64,000 nt of DNA from Blattabacterium cuenoti (GCF_014252275.1 NZ_CP059214.1:1906-65905); one strand, 5' to 3'; shown: positions 37,798 to 46,553, numbered from the stretch's first letter. Notes: generated by a model not told the origin, from the letters alone. Program-made: numbers and translations.

Positions 37798-38997
37798 ATG
37801 ATAATAAAAATAAAAGTTCCATCTCCAGGAGAGTCGATTGAAGAAGTTGAAGTTTCTTCATTCCTTGTTAGAGATGGAGAATCTGTTAAAAAAGGACAGA
37901 TTATTGCCGAAATTGATTCGGATAAAGCAACACTTGAAATTGTTGCAGAAGAAAATGGGATCATTAAGTTGATGACCAAAAAAGGAAATAAATTAAAGGT
38001 TGGAGATACTTTATGCTTAATCGACACTAATACAAATCATAAAAATGAAAAAAGAAAAGAAGATCTTCAATTAAGAAAAAATAATAAAAAAACAGAAAAA
38101 AAAGCATCTCCTTCATCTATCTCCTTTTTAAAAGAAAAAAATATTTCATTAGAATCGATTGAAGGAACTGGAAAACGTGGAATGATTACGAAAAAAGATT
38201 GTATTAATTTTTTGAAAACACATGAAATTGAATCTAATGAAAATGAAACTTTTCAAAAAGTTCATCGTAAAGAAAAAATCACCCATCTATCATCCTTGAG
38301 AAGAAAAATTGCAGAAAGATTAGTATCTGTACAAAATCAAACGGCGACTTTAACAACGTTTAATGAAATTGATATGAAAGAAATTTTTCTTATAAGAAAA
38401 AAATATAAAAAACGTTTTAAAGAAAAACATGGAGTAAATTTAGGATTTATGTCTTTTTTTACAATGGCTTGTGTAAGATCTCTGAAGCTTTATCCGGATG
38501 TAAATGCTATGATTGATGGAAATGAAAAAATTAATTTTGATTATTTTGATATTAGTATTGCCATAGCAGGACCAAGAGGATTAATGGTTCCAATCATAAG
38601 AAATGCAGATACTTTATCTTTCTATGAAATTGAAAAAAAAATTAATGAATTATCACATCGAGTTCGAAATAATAAAATTTCTATAGATGAAATGACCGGT
38701 GGAACATTTACTATTACAAATGGTGGAGTTTTTGGATCCATGTTATCTACTCCAATCATTAATCCTCCACAAAGTGCAATATTAGGAATGCACAAAATTA
38801 CGGAAAGAGTTGTTGCAATTAATCAATCTATTCATATACGTCCTATTATGTATGTAGCTTTATCTTATGATCATAGATTAATTGATGGAAAAGATTCTGT
38901 TAATTTTTTAATTTCTATTAAAGAATCTATAGAAAATCCGATAAAATTTTTTATGGATGGAAAAGAAGAATACATCCATAAAAAATTAGATTTATAA
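37798..38997 (+). CDS. sucB: 2-oxoglutarate dehydrogenase E2 (dihydrolipoamide succinyltransferase)
   Basis: A 399-aa E2 with one lipoyl domain (lipoyl lysine in EIDSDKATLEI near residue 43), a subunit-binding domain around residues 105-140 (SISFLKEKNISLESIEGTGKRGMITKKD), and a catalytic domain ending with SYDHRLIDGKDSVNFL. Pairing with sucA fixes its role as the succinyltransferase. The last 6 nt overlap the convergent TPR gene. Confidence 0.95.
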   Translation: MIIKIKVPSPGESIEEVEVSSFLVRDGESVKKGQIIAEIDSDKATLEIVAEENGIIKLMTKKGNKLKVGDTLCLIDTNTNHKNEKRKEDLQLRKNNKKTEKKASPSSISFLKEKNISLESIEGTGKRGMITKKDCINFLKTHEIESNENETFQKVHRKEKITHLSSLRRKIAERLVSVQNQTATLTTFNEIDMKEIFLIRKKYKKRFKEKHGVNLGFMSFFTMACVRSLKLYPDVNAMIDGNEKINFDYFDISIAIAGPRGLMVPIIRNADTLSFYEIEKKINELSHRVRNNKISIDEMTGGTFTITNGGVFGSMLSTPIINPPQSAILGMHKITERVVAINQSIHIRPIMYVALSYDHRLIDGKDSVNFLISIKESIENPIKFFMDGKEEYIHKKLDL

Positions 38998-39546
38998 CGA
39001 TCTCTTTATAAATGGATTCATCATACAATTTTCATTCATTTTTTTCATTTTTATATAAATAAATTGAATATGTTCACGTAACATTCCAGATGCATCCATT
39101 TTTTTTGCTTCTAACAAAAAATTTTTTGCATTTTTTTTATCTCCTCTTGATAAATGAGCAATTGCTATATTCAGTTTGGCAATTGCTATATTTTCATTTA
39201 ATCTTAATCCAAGATCCAATGATTTTTTCATGTAATATTCTGATTTCAATAAGTTTTTATTTGAATATAGGATTCCATTTAAAAAATAATAATAAGATAT
39301 TTGTTCTTTTGTTAATTGTGATTCAGGATCTTTAATACATTTTAAATATTTTTCTAATCCATTAAAATCTTTTCTTATTATTTTGAAAAGAGATAAAATA
39401 AGAAATTCATTTCTAAAAATGAAGAAAATAGGAATAAAACTTAATAGGATAAAAAACAATCCTATAATATATTTTTCTTTAAAAAAGAAAAAAGTAGATA
39501 TCAAAAATATAAATAGGAAAGATATTATTTTCGTATTTTTTTTCAT
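38992..39546 (-). CDS. Membrane-anchored TPR-like protein, function unknown
   Basis: A 184-aa protein I do not recognise as a named family. The N-terminus has two hydrophobic segments (about residues 8-22 and 27-49). The rest is helical with TPR-like pairs: SYYYFLNGILYSNKNLLKSEYYMKKSLDLG and IAIAKLNIAIAHLSRGDKKNAKNFLLEAKKMD. Such proteins usually mediate protein contacts. It is transcribed toward sucB, whose end it overlaps, and follows the esterase gene by 3 nt. Confidence 0.7.
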   Translation of the reverse strand: MKKNTKIISFLFIFLISTFFFFKEKYIIGLFFILLSFIPIFFIFRNEFLILSLFKIIRKDFNGLEKYLKCIKDPESQLTKEQISYYYFLNGILYSNKNLLKSEYYMKKSLDLGLRLNENIAIAKLNIAIAHLSRGDKKNAKNFLLEAKKMDASGMLREHIQFIYIKMKKMNENCMMNPFIKRSL

Positions 39547-39549
39547 TTT

Positions 39550-40230
39550 TTAAATACATTTTTTTTTTATCCAATTTATGAGATCTTTATAATTTAAATC
39601 ATCTAATGTATGTCCAGATTCATATTCTTTATAATATAAAGAGGATTTTGATATTTTTTTTTCTTTAAGAAATTCTATGCTATCTCTAGCTAAATTAAGA
39701 GGAATAATTGTATCATATTTTCCATGAGAAATAAAAAATTCTATTCTTGAATATTGATAATCATGTTGATTTCTATCATTAGAATGCAATACTCCAGTTT
39801 CAATATTTCCACTTAAAGCTATTACTTTTCTTATTCTCTGTGGATGACTTAAAGCAATGGCATAACTTAAAATTGCTCCTTGACTGAACCCACATAACCA
39901 TACATTATTACATTGATATTTTTTTGTGACTTTATCTAAAAAATTTGATATTTTTTTGATTGTATTTTTCATTTGTACTACATCAAAAATCTTTTTACCA
40001 TAAGAAAAATCTATATCATACCAATAATATTTATCAAATTCTTTCGTATAAATTCCTTGCAAACTAATCACAAAAAAATTCTTTGGTAGATCTTTTTCAA
40101 GAAGAAAAAATAAATCTTTTTCATTACTTCCATATCCGTGAATCATTAGAAAAATAGGAGATGATTTAAAATTTTCCACGTATGGCTTTTTTATTAGATG
40201 TTTAATTGAACAATTCTCTTTAAAAATCAT
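39550..40230 (-). CDS. Carboxylesterase/phospholipase-like alpha/beta hydrolase
   Basis: A 226-aa cytosolic hydrolase of the phospholipase/carboxylesterase family (YpfH-like). It has the nucleophile elbow GFSQG in CGFSQGAILSYAIAL, an acid residue in SHGKYDTIIPLN and the histidine in ESGHTLDD, together a complete catalytic triad. No signal peptide is seen. The substrate is unknown. It probably shares a transcript with the TPR protein downstream. Confidence 0.85.
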   Translation of the reverse strand: MIFKENCSIKHLIKKPYVENFKSSPIFLMIHGYGSNEKDLFFLLEKDLPKNFFVISLQGIYTKEFDKYYWYDIDFSYGKKIFDVVQMKNTIKKISNFLDKVTKKYQCNNVWLCGFSQGAILSYAIALSHPQRIRKVIALSGNIETGVLHSNDRNQHDYQYSRIEFFISHGKYDTIIPLNLARDSIEFLKEKKISKSSLYYKEYESGHTLDDLNYKDLINWIKKKCI

Positions 40231-40479
40231 TTTAATTGTATATTTTTTAATTCTTTATGAATAAATGAGGATAAACATATTTCCATGCATTTTTTCTACA
40301 GAAGTAGTTTGCTATTTTTTTTCATATTTACTATTATTTTTAATAATACATAATACTTGATAAAGTATAATATTTTTTAAAAAAAATTATTATAATAATA
40401 TTATAAAAAAATATCATTCAAATTAACGATTTTTATTTTTAAAAATTTTAAATTTACTTTTATTTACAAAGTAAACTCG
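40231..40479. other. Divergent intergenic region esterase-sucC
   Basis: About 249 nt, extremely AT-rich, without genes. It contains a short inverted repeat ATACTT-GATA-AAGTAT at 40353-40368 and the sucC leader hairpin listed separately. Confidence 0.4.
40453..40475 (+). promoter_or_regulatory. Leader hairpin directly before sucC
   Basis: TTTACTTT (40453-40460) and AAAGTAAA (40468-40475) form an 8-bp stem with a 7-nt loop, ending 4 nt before the sucC start codon. Folding would partly hide the ribosome landing site, so a translational role is possible; chance in AT-rich DNA is also possible. Confidence 0.35.
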
Positions 40480-41697
40480 ATGAATTTATATGAATATCAA
40501 GGTAGAGAATTATTAAAATACTTTTCTATTCATGTTCCATTTGGAATGGTAGCTTCTTCTCCAGAAGAAGCTGTAAAAATTGCTGAAATTATATTCAAAA
40601 AGACGAAAAAAAAATCTTTTGTTATTAAAGCTCAAATTCATGCAGGAGGACGTGGAAAAGCAGGAGGAATAAAAAAGGTACAAACATTAGATGATGTCTA
40701 TAAAGAATCTAAAAATATGTTAGGTAAATTTTTAAAAACTCATCAAACGAATAAAAAAGGATTTTTAGTAAAGAAAATTTTATTATCGGAAGACATATAT
40801 ATATCAGAACCTAGTTATCCTAAGGAACATTACTTATCAATTCTAGTAAATCGAGAAAAAGAAAAAAATATCATTTTATATTCTAAAAAAGGAGGAATCA
40901 ATATTGAATCATCATCCAATGATAAGAAAACTTATCAAGAATCAATTGATCCATTGATAGGTTTGCAAATGTTCCAAATTAGAAAAATAGGGTATAATCT
41001 AGGAATCATTAATAATAATGAATCATTAAAAAATTTTCAAATTTTTATGAAATTATTTTATAAAGCTTATTGTTGTAGTGATGCTTTATTATTAGAAATA
41101 AATCCTTTGATAAAAACTTTGAATAATAAAATTATTCCATTAGATGTAAAATGTATCCTAGATGATAATGCTGTATTTCGTTACAAAAAAAAATATTATA
41201 ATTTTCTATATAATAATAAAGAAGATGATGATACATATGAAAACATTCCTTTTAATTTTTTAAGATTAGAAGGGAATATAGGATGTATGGTAAATGGTGC
41301 AGGATTAGCTATGGCTACTATGGATATGATTAAATCCTGTGGAGGATTACCAGCTAACTTTTTAGATATCGGTGGATCAGCTGATAAAATACGTGTAGAA
41401 CAAGCTTTTTCTATTCTTTTGCAAGAAAAATCAATAAAAGCTATTTTAATTAATATATTTGGAGGAATTGTACGATGTGATACAGTTGCTTTAGGTATTA
41501 TCAGTTCATATCAAAAAAATATAAAGAAATATTTTTTTCGAAATAAAATGCCATTAATCGTACGATTAAAAGGAACAAACGAAAATAAAGCAAAAAAAAT
41601 TCTAGAGAATAGTTCATTATCTATTTATTATACAAATTCGTTAGAAGAGTCAGCAAATAAAATAAAAGAAATTATGATAGAACAAAAAGATGATTAA
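40480..41697 (+). CDS. sucC: Succinyl-CoA synthetase, beta subunit
   Basis: ADP- or GDP-forming subunit that makes nucleotide triphosphate from succinyl-CoA. The 405-aa protein has an N-terminal ATP-grasp domain (MNLYEYQGRELLKYF, IKAQIHAGGRGKAGG) and the C-terminal CoA-ligase part with GANFLDIGG-like LPANFLDIGGSAD and NIFGGIVRCD. It is slightly longer than E. coli SucC (388 aa). The alpha subunit sucD, usually adjacent, does not follow; instead there is a 780-nt gene-free stretch. Confidence 0.95.
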   Translation: MNLYEYQGRELLKYFSIHVPFGMVASSPEEAVKIAEIIFKKTKKKSFVIKAQIHAGGRGKAGGIKKVQTLDDVYKESKNMLGKFLKTHQTNKKGFLVKKILLSEDIYISEPSYPKEHYLSILVNREKEKNIILYSKKGGINIESSSNDKKTYQESIDPLIGLQMFQIRKIGYNLGIINNNESLKNFQIFMKLFYKAYCCSDALLLEINPLIKTLNNKIIPLDVKCILDDNAVFRYKKKYYNFLYNNKEDDDTYENIPFNFLRLEGNIGCMVNGAGLAMATMDMIKSCGGLPANFLDIGGSADKIRVEQAFSILLQEKSIKAILINIFGGIVRCDTVALGIISSYQKNIKKYFFRNKMPLIVRLKGTNENKAKKILENSSLSIYYTNSLEESANKIKEIMIEQKDD

Positions 41698-41770
41698 ACA
41701 TCTTCTATTAAATCAAAAAATTTAAATGTATCTATTCTTTGTGAAATGTATATGTTCAAAATGATCAATA

Positions 41771-41792
41771 ATAAAACTTTGCAAAGTTTTAT
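41771..41792. repeat. Perfect 22-nt palindrome downstream of sucC
   Basis: ATAAAACTTTG and its exact complement form an uninterrupted 22-nt palindrome, 73 nt after the sucC stop. It may be a 3' hairpin of sucC. A similar shorter palindrome sits at 22658-22673. It lacks a trailing T-run on the plus strand. Confidence 0.45.
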
Positions 41793-42260
41793 AAAAAAAA
41801 AGAAAGACATCATATCGTCCTTATCCTATTCATTGAAGATAACACACGATATTATCTATCAAATTTTTGAATTTTAAAAATTTTTCTTTTATTTCATAGT
41901 AATTATTGAAAAGAATATTCATTGATCCTTATGATTTTTTTTATTACAAAATGAAATTCATAAATAAATCTTGATATGAAGATAAATAGATAATAATATA
42001 TTAATACGTTAAAAAAACCATAAAAATTCCAATAATTTTTTTCATCAACGAATTATAATATATTTTAAAAAATATTCATCTTTTTAAATGAAAATTTATA
42101 AAAAACATATTTTATTTTTTTCTTACATAAAAATATTTTTGATGTTTGTTTTCATCATTCTATATAATATTGATTTTTTTAAAAAAATAGTATTTATAGT
42201 AATGAAAATATTTGTTCATTATTTTAATAAATAATATAAAAATAATTTTCAAAAAAAGAT

Positions 42261-42316
42261 ATTCTTATTATTTCAAAAAATGTGAAAATTTTAAAAAATT
42301 ATTAAATAATAAGAAT
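42261..42316. repeat. Inverted repeat, 13-bp arms
   Basis: ATTCTTATTATTT (42261-42273) and AAATAATAAGAAT (42304-42316) are exact inverted copies separated by 30 nt. It is the first of several inverted repeats leading up to clpC. Confidence 0.55.
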
Positions 42317-42375
42317 TTCTTTCGTTATATTAAAATAATTAGAAAATCTTTTTTTAAAGATTATTTAAATGTTTC

Positions 42376-42396
42376 TATCTTATAAAAAATAAGATA
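42376..42396. repeat. Small hairpin before clpC
   Basis: TATCTTAT, a 5-nt A loop, and ATAAGATA. A further 7-bp hairpin (AATCTTT-TTTT-AAAGATT) lies at 42345-42362. Both are immediately upstream of the large hairpin at 42399. Confidence 0.45.
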
Positions 42397-42398
42397 TA

Positions 42399-42444
42399 TT
42401 TAGAACTCATTTTTTAACGATTCATCTAAAAAATGAGTTCTAAA
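42399..42444. promoter_or_regulatory. Perfect 18-bp hairpin upstream of clpC
   Basis: TTTAGAACTCATTTTTTA (42399-42416) is exactly complementary to 42427-42444, with a 10-nt loop. It ends 34 nt before the clpC ATG. Neither side has a T-run, so it does not look like a plain terminator; a leader regulatory structure or protein-binding operator is possible. Confidence 0.6.
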
Positions 42445-42478
42445 AATCGTTCCTTTGATTAATTAATTTTTCTTACAA

Positions 42479-44629
42479 ATGATTGAAATTGAAAAATTAT
42501 CATTTTTTTTAAATGAAAAAAGACCTTATTCTTGTTCGGACTCAAATGAAAATGATGATGAAAAATCTTCATCTTATGAATATGAATCTGAAAAAAATAA
42601 TACAGGATATGATGGTTATTATAAACCACATTCTAGAAAAAGTAAAACACCTGTATTAGATAATTTTGGAAAAAATTTAAATTCCATGGCGATTGAAGGA
42701 ACATTGGATCCTATCGTAGGAAGAGATATGGAAGTTGAACGTATTTCTCAGATTCTAAGCAGAAGAAAAAAAAATAATCCTTTATTAATAGGTGAACCCG
42801 GTGTCGGTAAGTCTGCTATAATCGAGGGTTTAGCATTACGTATTGTACAAAAAAAAGTATCAAGAGTTTTATATAATAAACAAGTTATCGTATTAGACTT
42901 GGCAAGTCTAGTTGCAGGGACGAAATATAGAGGACAATTTGAAGAAAGAATGAGAGACATTATTAAGGAATCAGAAAAAAGTTCTGAATTAATTCTTTTT
43001 ATTGATGAAATTCATACTATAATTGGGGCTGGAGGTAGTATTGGATCTTTAGATGCATCAAACATATTTAAACCTGCATTAACAATGGGAAATATTCAAT
43101 GTATAGGAGCGACCACTCTTAATGAATACAGACAATATATAGAAAAAGACGGTGCTTTAGAAAGAAGATTCCAGAAAATTATAGTACATCCTTCTTCTGA
43201 AAAAGAAACTATTGAAATTTTAAAAAAAATTAAAGGAAAATATGAAAGTCACCATAATGTAATTTATACGGATGAAGCAATCATGTCTTGTGTAAAACTT
43301 ACCGTAAGATACATGATTGATCGTTTTCTTCCGGATAAAGCAATTGATGCTTTAGATGAAACTGGATCACGTGTTCATATTAAGAATATCAAAGTTCCTA
43401 AAGAAATCATTTTCTTAGAAAAAGAATTAGAGAATATTCGAAAAAAAAAATCGATAGCTGTAAAAAATCAAAAATATGAAAAAGCTGCACGTTTACGTGA
43501 TATAGAAAAAAATATAGAAAAAAAATTAATTGAAGTACAGGAAGAATGGAAAAAATATTCAAGAAAAAATAAAGAAATTGTACATAAAGAAAATGTTGAA
43601 GAAGTTGTTTCTATGATGAGTGGAATTCCAGTACAAAAAATCGCTGGAAAAGAAATGAGAAAATTAAATAATTTGATTAATGTTTTAAAAAAACAAATTA
43701 TTGGACAAGATGCAGCTGTAGAAAAAATAGTTAGATCCATACAGAAGAATAGAACTGGACTGAAAAATCAAAATACTCCTATAGGTTCCTTTATTTTTTT
43801 AGGTCCAACGGGAGTTGGAAAAACTTATTTGGCTAAAATTTTTGCTAAAGAATTATTTGATTTAGAAGATTCATTGATAAGAATAGACATGAGTGAATAT
43901 ATGGAAAAATTTTCCGTTTCTAGATTAATTGGTGCACCTCCAGGTTATGTAGGATATGAAGAAGGTGGACAATTAACAGAAATTATTCGAAGAAATCCAT
44001 ATTCTGTTATATTATTAGATGAAATTGAAAAGGCTCATCATGATGTATATAATATTTTATTACAAATATTAGATTATGGATGTATAACAGATAATTTTGG
44101 AAGAAAGATTGATTTTAAAAATACAGTAATCATTTTTACATCAAATTCGGGAACTCAAAAAATAAAAGAATTTCCAAGCGAAATAGGATTTCCTATCATT
44201 CAAAAAAATCAATACCATAAAAAATATATAAAAGATGTATTAAAAAAATCTATTATAAAAAATTTTTCATCTGAATTTATCAATAGAATTGATGACATTA
44301 TTGTTTTTAATTCTTTAAGTAAAAAAAATATATCAGATATAACTTCTATAGAAATAAGAAAAGTTATATCTCATGTTTTTAGTATAGGTTACCATCTTGT
44401 AATTTCAAGAGAAGTAAGAAAATTAATTAAAAGAAAAGGATTTCATAAAGAATATGGAGTACGTTTTTTAAAAAGGACTATAGAAAAATTTATAAAAGAT
44501 CCTATATCAGAAAATATTATTAATGGAAAATTAAAAAAAGGAGATAAGATTACTTTATTTATCAAAAATTATAAGAGAAATGAAATTCAAGTTTTCATTG
44601 AAAATAAAGAAAAAAATCAACATCATTGA
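42479..44629 (+). CDS. clpC: Clp protease ATPase ClpC lacking the N-terminal domain
   Basis: AAA+ unfoldase that feeds ClpP. Both ATPase modules are intact: Walker A GEPGVGKSA and Walker B LILFIDEIHT in the first, a coiled-coil/UVR middle region, then GPTGVGKTY and VILLDEIEKAH in the second. At 716 aa it is about 130 residues shorter than typical Bacteroidetes ClpC. It begins with an acidic Ser/Asn/Glu-rich linker just before KTPVLDNFGKNLNS. An in-frame stop a few codons upstream of the ATG rules out a longer product. The adaptor-binding Clp_N domain is therefore absent. The end overlaps nth by 50 nt. Confidence 0.92.
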   Translation: MIEIEKLSFFLNEKRPYSCSDSNENDDEKSSSYEYESEKNNTGYDGYYKPHSRKSKTPVLDNFGKNLNSMAIEGTLDPIVGRDMEVERISQILSRRKKNNPLLIGEPGVGKSAIIEGLALRIVQKKVSRVLYNKQVIVLDLASLVAGTKYRGQFEERMRDIIKESEKSSELILFIDEIHTIIGAGGSIGSLDASNIFKPALTMGNIQCIGATTLNEYRQYIEKDGALERRFQKIIVHPSSEKETIEILKKIKGKYESHHNVIYTDEAIMSCVKLTVRYMIDRFLPDKAIDALDETGSRVHIKNIKVPKEIIFLEKELENIRKKKSIAVKNQKYEKAARLRDIEKNIEKKLIEVQEEWKKYSRKNKEIVHKENVEEVVSMMSGIPVQKIAGKEMRKLNNLINVLKKQIIGQDAAVEKIVRSIQKNRTGLKNQNTPIGSFIFLGPTGVGKTYLAKIFAKELFDLEDSLIRIDMSEYMEKFSVSRLIGAPPGYVGYEEGGQLTEIIRRNPYSVILLDEIEKAHHDVYNILLQILDYGCITDNFGRKIDFKNTVIIFTSNSGTQKIKEFPSEIGFPIIQKNQYHKKYIKDVLKKSIIKNFSSEFINRIDDIIVFNSLSKKNISDITSIEIRKVISHVFSIGYHLVISREVRKLIKRKGFHKEYGVRFLKRTIEKFIKDPISENIINGKLKKGDKITLFIKNYKRNEIQVFIENKEKNQHH

Positions 44630-45233
44630 AAATATACTAGATGATTTATATCCTAATCCATCCAATAATTTATATTTTATAAACGAATATACTTTATTAA
44701 TAGCTATTATACTAACTGCAAAAAGTAAAGAACAAAAAGTAAATGAAATAACAAAAATTTTTTTTAAAAAATTTTCTTCTCCTAAAGAATTAATAGGTTT
44801 ATCAATAAATGAAATAGAAAATAATATTAAAGAGATAGGATTATATAAAAAAAAATCTCATTATATACATAAACTATCCAATGATTTAATCAAAAAATAT
44901 AAAGGAGTTATACCAAAAAATATTTGTTTGTTAAAAAAACTACCGGGAGTTGGTCAAAAAACTGCATCAGTATTTTTGTCTTATATGAATCGTAATTATT
45001 CAGTATTTCCTATAGATACTCATATCAAAAGACTTATGAAAAGATGGAAATTAAGTCATGGAAGAAGCTTTAAACAAACGGAAAAAGATGCAAAAAAATT
45101 GTTTAAAGAAAAACATTGGAAAAAATTACATTTACAATTAATTTCATATGGAAGAGAATATTCTCCAAGTAGAAATTGGAATATAGAAAAAGATATTATA
45201 TATAATAAATTAAAAAAATACAATTTATTGTAA
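44580..45233 (+). CDS. nth: Endonuclease III-like DNA glycosylase lacking the iron-sulphur loop
   Basis: Base-excision repair glycosylase/AP lyase for oxidised pyrimidines (217 aa). The helix-hairpin-helix LPGVGQKTA contains the catalytic lysine K127, and the catalytic aspartate D146 lies in FPIDTHIKRL. The C-terminal four-cysteine [4Fe-4S] cluster loop of E. coli Nth is absent; the protein ends YGREYSPSRNWNIEKDI without cysteines. Its start lies within clpC (50-nt overlap), which implies coupled expression. Confidence 0.9.
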   Translation: MKFKFSLKIKKKINIIENILDDLYPNPSNNLYFINEYTLLIAIILTAKSKEQKVNEITKIFFKKFSSPKELIGLSINEIENNIKEIGLYKKKSHYIHKLSNDLIKKYKGVIPKNICLLKKLPGVGQKTASVFLSYMNRNYSVFPIDTHIKRLMKRWKLSHGRSFKQTEKDAKKLFKEKHWKKLHLQLISYGREYSPSRNWNIEKDIIYNKLKKYNLL

Positions 45234-45239
45234 AATATT

Positions 45240-45581
45240 TTAAAATGGAAGATCGTCGAAATCTTCAGAAGATAAAGAAGAAGAAATTGAGGAATTTTTC
45301 TTATTTTCAGAAAATTCTTCAATTTTCCAACCTTGTATAGAATTAAAATACTTTATAACTCCTTCGGGATTAGTCCATTCTCTTCCACGTATATTTATAA
45401 ATATTTTAACTTTATCTTTTGGTTTTATATTTTCTAATAATTCAATTTTTTCCTGAACAAATTCTATAATAATATCTTGTGGATAAGGTTCCTCAGTAGT
45501 AATCACTACTTCTCTTTTTTTAAATCCACTTTCAAACTTTTGTATATTAAATATTTTTTTTATCCTTCCTATTATTTCCAT
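45240..45581 (-). CDS. DUF3127 protein, predicted OB-fold
   Basis: A 113-aa Bacteroidetes protein of the DUF3127 type. The core (IGRIKKIF...REVVITTEEPYPQDIIIEFVQEK...KVKIFINIRGREWTNPEG...FNSIQGWKIE) reads like a single-strand-DNA-binding-type OB fold. The C-terminus is a serine-rich tail ending DFDDLPF, strikingly like the acidic aromatic tips of SSB proteins (DDDIPF) that recruit partners. The role is not known. It ends 6 nt from the nth stop on the other strand. Confidence 0.8.
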   Translation of the reverse strand: MEIIGRIKKIFNIQKFESGFKKREVVITTEEPYPQDIIIEFVQEKIELLENIKPKDKVKIFINIRGREWTNPEGVIKYFNSIQGWKIEEFSENKKNSSISSSLSSEDFDDLPF

Positions 45582-45588
45582 GATAATT

Positions 45589-46524
45589 TTAATTTGTTTT
45601 TTTATTTTTAGATTTTTTTATAGATGATCCAATTTTATTGGATAAATGAAAAGATGTAATCATATCATTTAACATCTCTTTAGATGATGTAGGATGATTA
45701 GGTATCAATACAACACTTGTATTTCCATGATCTCCAATAGCCTGTAGAGTATCATAATGTTGAGTAACAATAATTAAAGATGAAGCTTCTTTTAAATTCA
45801 ATCCTACATTATTTAATATTTTAATTGATTCTAAAGTACCTTTAGCTATTTCTTTTCTTTGATCAGCTGTACCTTTTCCTCGTAACCTAATACTTTCTGC
45901 TTCTGCTTTAGCTTTCATAATTATTTGTATTTTATCAGCTTCTGCTTTATATTCGGCCGCTACTTTTTCTCTTTCAGCCGTATTAATTCGATTCATAGCT
46001 TTTTTTACTTGTTCATCGGGATCTAAATCTGTAACTAAAGCATTAATAATAGAATATCCATAATTCAACATTGCATCTTTTAATTCACTTTTTACAACAA
46101 GTGCAATATGATCCTTTCTTTCGAAAAGATCATCTAATCGCATTTTTGGAACTTCTGCTCTTACCACATCAAAAATGTATGATTTAATTTGATTGTTAGG
46201 ATGATCTAATCTATAAAAAGCATCATAAACTTTATTTGGAAGAACTCGATACTGTACAGAAACTTTTACTTTTACAAAAACATTATCTTTTGTTTTTGTA
46301 TCCACTAATACATCTAACTGTTGAATTTTCAAAGTTAACTTTCCTTTCAAATGATCTATAAATGGAATTTTAAAATTTAACCCAGATTTTCTAATACTAT
46401 GATATTTTCCCATTCTTTCAACAATTATTGCTGTTTCCTGATGAACTATAAAGAAAAAATTAGAAAATAAAGAAAAAACAAAAAACGATAACGTTCCATA
46501 AAATAATAAACTAAAAATACTCAT
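45589..46524 (-). CDS. SPFH/band 7 membrane protein (stomatin-like)
   Basis: A 311-aa protein with an N-terminal membrane anchor (about residues 6-28), an SPFH domain beginning VHQETAIIVERMGKYHSIRKSGLNFKIPFID, and a long alpha-helical/coiled-coil part (RINTAEREKVAAEYKAEADKIQ) typical of QmcA/stomatin-like proteins that scaffold membrane complexes or proteases. It is followed 7 nt later by the DUF3127 gene. No NfeD partner is visible. Confidence 0.88.
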   Translation of the reverse strand: MSIFSLLFYGTLSFFVFSLFSNFFFIVHQETAIIVERMGKYHSIRKSGLNFKIPFIDHLKGKLTLKIQQLDVLVDTKTKDNVFVKVKVSVQYRVLPNKVYDAFYRLDHPNNQIKSYIFDVVRAEVPKMRLDDLFERKDHIALVVKSELKDAMLNYGYSIINALVTDLDPDEQVKKAMNRINTAEREKVAAEYKAEADKIQIIMKAKAEAESIRLRGKGTADQRKEIAKGTLESIKILNNVGLNLKEASSLIIVTQHYDTLQAIGDHGNTSVVLIPNHPTSSKEMLNDMITSFHLSNKIGSSIKKSKNKKTN

Positions 46525-46553
46525 CTATTTTATTAATAATTATATTTTATATC

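Larger units (their letters stand above)
41990..42478 (+). pseudogene. Possible eroded N-terminal (Clp_N) region of clpC
   Basis: No intact gene. A 48-codon frame at 42088-42234 (KKHILFF...FIILYNIDFFKKI) loosely resembles the first Clp N-domain repeat (TEHLLLG...KILNxLNVDLKxL). It sits about 390 nt before the clpC start, close to the distance expected if the domain once preceded the linker. The remainder is full of stops. This is a weak match, proposed because ClpC lacks exactly this domain. Confidence 0.3.

Noticed and set aside
42088-42234. 48-codon frame before clpC as an independent small membrane protein gene
   Set aside because: No start context or conserved feature; treated as a possible Clp_N remnant instead of a gene.
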